Positions 44,499 through 46,768 of a DNA stretch of 46,768 nucleotides are shown piece by piece. The stretch comes from UMGS2069 sp900557585 (lineage in GTDB: Bacteria; Bacillota; Clostridia; Christensenellales; UBA1242). Every line of letters starts with the position of its first letter. Position 1 is the first letter of the stretch. The notes under the pieces were generated by a model, which was not told the DNA's origin, did no database searches, and saw only the letters and a list, made by a program, of their open reading frames with translations. Location of the stretch: NCBI GenBank assembly GCA_902476355.1, contig CABSCS010000009.1, positions 1 through 46,768 on the forward strand, read 5' to 3'. Made by a program: the position numbers and the translations under genes.

Positions 44499-45422
44499 AT
44501 GTCTTATAGAAATTCGCTTAAATTATTGATCTCAAATTTCAGCACTGTTTGGAAACAACTTTTGTATATGCTCGTCATCAGCACGCTTTGCTTTGGTCTT
44601 GCATATGCAACACTCATTCCAACAATAAACATTTTGCGTGCTGAGGGAGTTCTTGGCGAGTTCTCTGCAATTTTTGAAACAATCTACACTGCACCAAGAG
44701 ATTTGATCACAGCATGCCGTGACGCTTTCATGCACATGAGCAATGTTATAAATGCAAACGGCGCTTCACTTTGGGCAAGCATTCTGTTTTCAATTCTTTT
44801 CGCATATGTTTTGTTTAACATTTTAAAATATGTTTCATTTTATAATGTTTCATATGTAATGCAAATGAAAATGACAAGTTTTGTTGAAGTTGGATATACA
44901 AGATCACTCATTTCAAACTTCACCGATGCGCTTCGTTATGCGTTTTCAAGATTTGTCTATACGCTTCCATTTGCGATTTTAAAAATGCTTATCATTTTCA
45001 CATATCTCAAATTTGCAACAAGTCCACTTTCAATTATTCTTGGCTTGTTTTTGAGCAGTATGATTTTGATTATGGTTTATGCAATTGAAATTTCAATTTT
45101 TGTTGGACATGCTCCAACCATGCTCGAAAAAAATGGTGAAATTTCAGCATTCAAAGCATTTTTACAAGGAAACAAAGTTGTTTTCAAGAACTATGCAAAA
45201 GTCATTTCAAACTCAATTGTTGTTGCACTTTCAATTATTGTTTTGAACATTTTCCTTGGCGTTTTCACAATTGGCGCAGGGCTTTTCATTACAATTCCAA
45301 TGAGCATTGTTTTTAAAAGTATTTTTGAACTTGCATCATATCTTGGCTCAAAAGGCGAAAGATATTATGTCGCAGAAAACACAATTGCTGTTTCAAAAGA
45401 CCATAATATTTCAAAAGATTAA
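44499..45422 (+). CDS. Polytopic integral membrane protein, function unknown
   Basis: The protein has 307 residues and starts at ATG with AAGGGG at 44488-44493. About five or six membrane helices are visible: near 20-43, 89-112, 155-172, 175-198, 240-262 and 262-282. A loop of about 50 residues (residues 43-88) between the first two helices includes IYTAPRDLITACRDAF. There is no signal peptide, catalytic motif or transporter signature that I recognise. It is followed by the RNase J gene 85 bases later and may be co-transcribed with it. It looks like a chromosomal housekeeping-neighbourhood gene, not part of the virion set, because a terminator and a good promoter separate them. Confidence 0.7.
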   Translation: MSYRNSLKLLISNFSTVWKQLLYMLVISTLCFGLAYATLIPTINILRAEGVLGEFSAIFETIYTAPRDLITACRDAFMHMSNVINANGASLWASILFSILFAYVLFNILKYVSFYNVSYVMQMKMTSFVEVGYTRSLISNFTDALRYAFSRFVYTLPFAILKMLIIFTYLKFATSPLSIILGLFLSSMILIMVYAIEISIFVGHAPTMLEKNGEISAFKAFLQGNKVVFKNYAKVISNSIVVALSIIVLNIFLGVFTIGAGLFITIPMSIVFKSIFELASYLGSKGERYYVAENTIAVSKDHNISKD

Positions 45423-45448
45423 ATAAACCAAACCGAAAAACAATTTTA

Positions 45449-45478
45449 TAATGTGCATAGATACACATTAAATTTTTT
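45449..45478 (+). promoter_or_regulatory. Weak hairpin before RNase J, possible terminator or leader element
   Basis: TAATGTG (45449-45455) pairs with CACATTA (45464-45470) across an 8-base loop and is followed by AATTTTTT. It overlaps a TATAAT at 45447-45452 that lacks a good -35 partner. It may end the membrane-protein transcript or be a leader hairpin of the RNase J mRNA; RNase J leaders are sometimes self-regulated. Confidence 0.3.
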
Positions 45479-45507
45479 ATGAAAAAAATATTTTATTAGG
45501 AGATAAC

Positions 45508-46768
45508 ATGGATAATATAGACCAAATTTTAAATGTTGAGCAAAGAATCGAAACAAAACCAACTGGAAGAACAGCACAAAAAGGAAAAAGAAATCTCAAT
45601 AAAAGAAAAACAACAGTTGTGAAAGCAGTTTCATCTGATGCTGGCGCACAAGAAAATGTTGAAGTTTCTGCAAACGGAAAAAAGAAAAGGGTTTTCACAG
45701 CGCAAGAACAAAACAAATCTATTTCTATTGGCGCAAAAAAATATAATAGAAAAAATCAAAACAAAAAACAAAACAAAGAAGCAAAAGCAAACCTTGAAGG
45801 TGACGATGTCTTCATTGAAAAACAAGAAAATTCGCAAGAAGGGGAAACAACATCCAAAAAAATTAAATATAACAAAAACGGACTTAAAGTTATGTTTCTT
45901 GGCGGTGTTGGAGAAATTGGAAAAAACATTACAGCGCTTGAATATGGCGACGACATTTTGATCATCGACTGCGGAGTTGCGTTCCCAGGAGAAGACATGC
46001 CTGGTGTTGACCTTGTAATTCCAGACTTCACATATCTCAAAGAAAACGTATCAAAAATTCGCGGAATCGTTATCACTCACGGACACGAAGATCACATTGG
46101 AAGCCTTCCATATCTTTTAAAAGACATTAAAGTTCCTGTATATGCATCTAAACTTGCACTTACACTTCTTGACAACAAACTTCGTGAACACAAAATCACT
46201 GGAGTGAAAGAAATGGCAGTAAAACCAAGAAATGTTGTGAAACTTGGATGTTTCTCTGTTGAGTTCATCAAAGTGAACCACTCAATTCCTGGTGCATTTG
46301 CACTTTCAATCACAACCCCAGTTGGAATTGTTTTCCACACTGGCGACTTTAAAATTGACTTTACACCAATCGACGGAGAGGTGATAGACCTTCCAAGAAT
46401 TGCCGAAATTGGAGACAAAGGAGTTACACTTCTTCTTTGCGAAAGCACAAACATTGAACGCCCAGGCTATACCGACAGTGAAAAAACAGTTGGCGAAAAA
46501 CTTGAAAGAATCTTTATTGAACACGCAACAAGACGTTTGTTTGTTGCAACATTTTCAAGCAACATTTATCGTTTGCAACAAATTCTTGACCTTGCAACAA
46601 AATATAACCGCCGTGTTGCAGTTGTTGGAAGAAGCATGATCAACAATATTGATGCAGGAATGAAAATTGGCGAATTTAAAATTGACCCAAACATTTTCAT
46701 TGACATTGAAAAAGTTGCTTCGCTTGAAGATAAAAATGTTCTCATTTTGAGCACAGGAAGCCAAGGCG
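45508..46768 (+). CDS. Ribonuclease J, 3' partial, with basic N-terminal extension
   Basis: The frame is open to the end of the window; 420 residues are visible. The start is ATG with AGGAG at 45498-45502. The metallo-beta-lactamase core begins near residue 125 with VMFLGGVGEIGKN. The metal motif HGHEDHIG is at 191-198, with further ligands H258 in VNHSIPGA and D280 in FHTGDFKID. The beta-CASP region starts with CESTNIERPGYTDSEKT. RNase J is a dual endo- and 5'-exoribonuclease central to mRNA decay and rRNA processing in Bacillota. The first 120 residues are an extra Lys/Asn/Gln-rich, low-complexity segment absent from typical RNase J. The C-terminal part lies beyond the window. J1 versus J2 cannot be told. 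Confidence 0.92.
   Translation, partial: MDNIDQILNVEQRIETKPTGRTAQKGKRNLNKRKTTVVKAVSSDAGAQENVEVSANGKKKRVFTAQEQNKSISIGAKKYNRKNQNKKQNKEAKANLEGDDVFIEKQENSQEGETTSKKIKYNKNGLKVMFLGGVGEIGKNITALEYGDDILIIDCGVAFPGEDMPGVDLVIPDFTYLKENVSKIRGIVITHGHEDHIGSLPYLLKDIKVPVYASKLALTLLDNKLREHKITGVKEMAVKPRNVVKLGCFSVEFIKVNHSIPGAFALSITTPVGIVFHTGDFKIDFTPIDGEVIDLPRIAEIGDKGVTLLLCESTNIERPGYTDSEKTVGEKLERIFIEHATRRLFVATFSSNIYRLQQILDLATKYNRRVAVVGRSMINNIDAGMKIGEFKIDPNIFIDIEKVASLEDKNVLILSTGSQG

Noticed and set aside
1..46768. CRISPR arrays, tRNA or rRNA genes, insertion sequences
   Set aside because: No regularly spaced repeats, cloverleaf-like segments, rRNA signatures or transposase motifs were noticed.

Overview
The window comes from an AT-rich chromosome with Bacillota (Clostridia-like) character. 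It carries an RNase J gene, a PdaB-type sporulation polysaccharide deacetylase, a two-OB-fold single-stranded-DNA-binding protein, strong Shine-Dalgarno sites and TTG/GTG starts. An uncultured gut-type Clostridia lineage is a reasonable guess but is not proven by the sequence. All identifications were made by reading the translated sequence; no database search was run.

Layout. (1) 1-4.6 kb, plus strand: the 3' end of a type IIA topoisomerase A subunit (ParC/GyrA), a 604-residue single-pass membrane protein with a long acidic cytoplasmic part and an Ig-like outer part, then a pdaB-like gene followed by an SSB gene, closed by a hairpin terminator. (2) 4.7-27.0 kb, minus strand: an apparent three-gene operon. 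It starts with a giant lipoprotein gene (about 6,357 codons, 19 kb, 41% of the window) rich in InlB/Listeria-Bacteroides-type repeats, followed 15 bases later by a 643-residue propeller/SH3 membrane protein and 9 bases after that by an M16 zinc peptidase. (3) 27.3-44.3 kb, mostly plus strand: a compact, intact set of short-tailed-phage (P22-like) virion genes. In order: late regulator, an antisense SH3 membrane protein, large terminase, small-terminase-like protein, zinc-ribbon miniprotein, portal, scaffold, major capsid, a strong terminator, connector and hub proteins, two large tail/receptor proteins, a coiled-coil protein, and a holin. (4) 44.3-46.8 kb, plus strand: a polytopic membrane protein and the 5' part of an RNase J gene with an unusual basic N-terminal extension.

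The virion-gene region is the most striking part. It sits between ordinary chromosomal genes, every gene is open and has a plausible ribosome-binding site, and it has a regulator at one end and a holin plus terminator at the other. It has no integrase, repressor, replication or recombination gene, tape measure or endolysin, and I see no attachment repeats. It could be a domesticated particle system (gene-transfer-agent-like), a satellite-type element, or a well-preserved remnant; the sequence alone does not decide. Its larger tail protein ends in a C-type-lectin-like domain of the kind diversified by retroelements in other phages, but no reverse transcriptase is present here.

The giant lipoprotein gene and the virion regulator are transcribed away from each other across a short region that holds a 9-bp perfect dyad and a phased direct repeat, so the two may be co-regulated.
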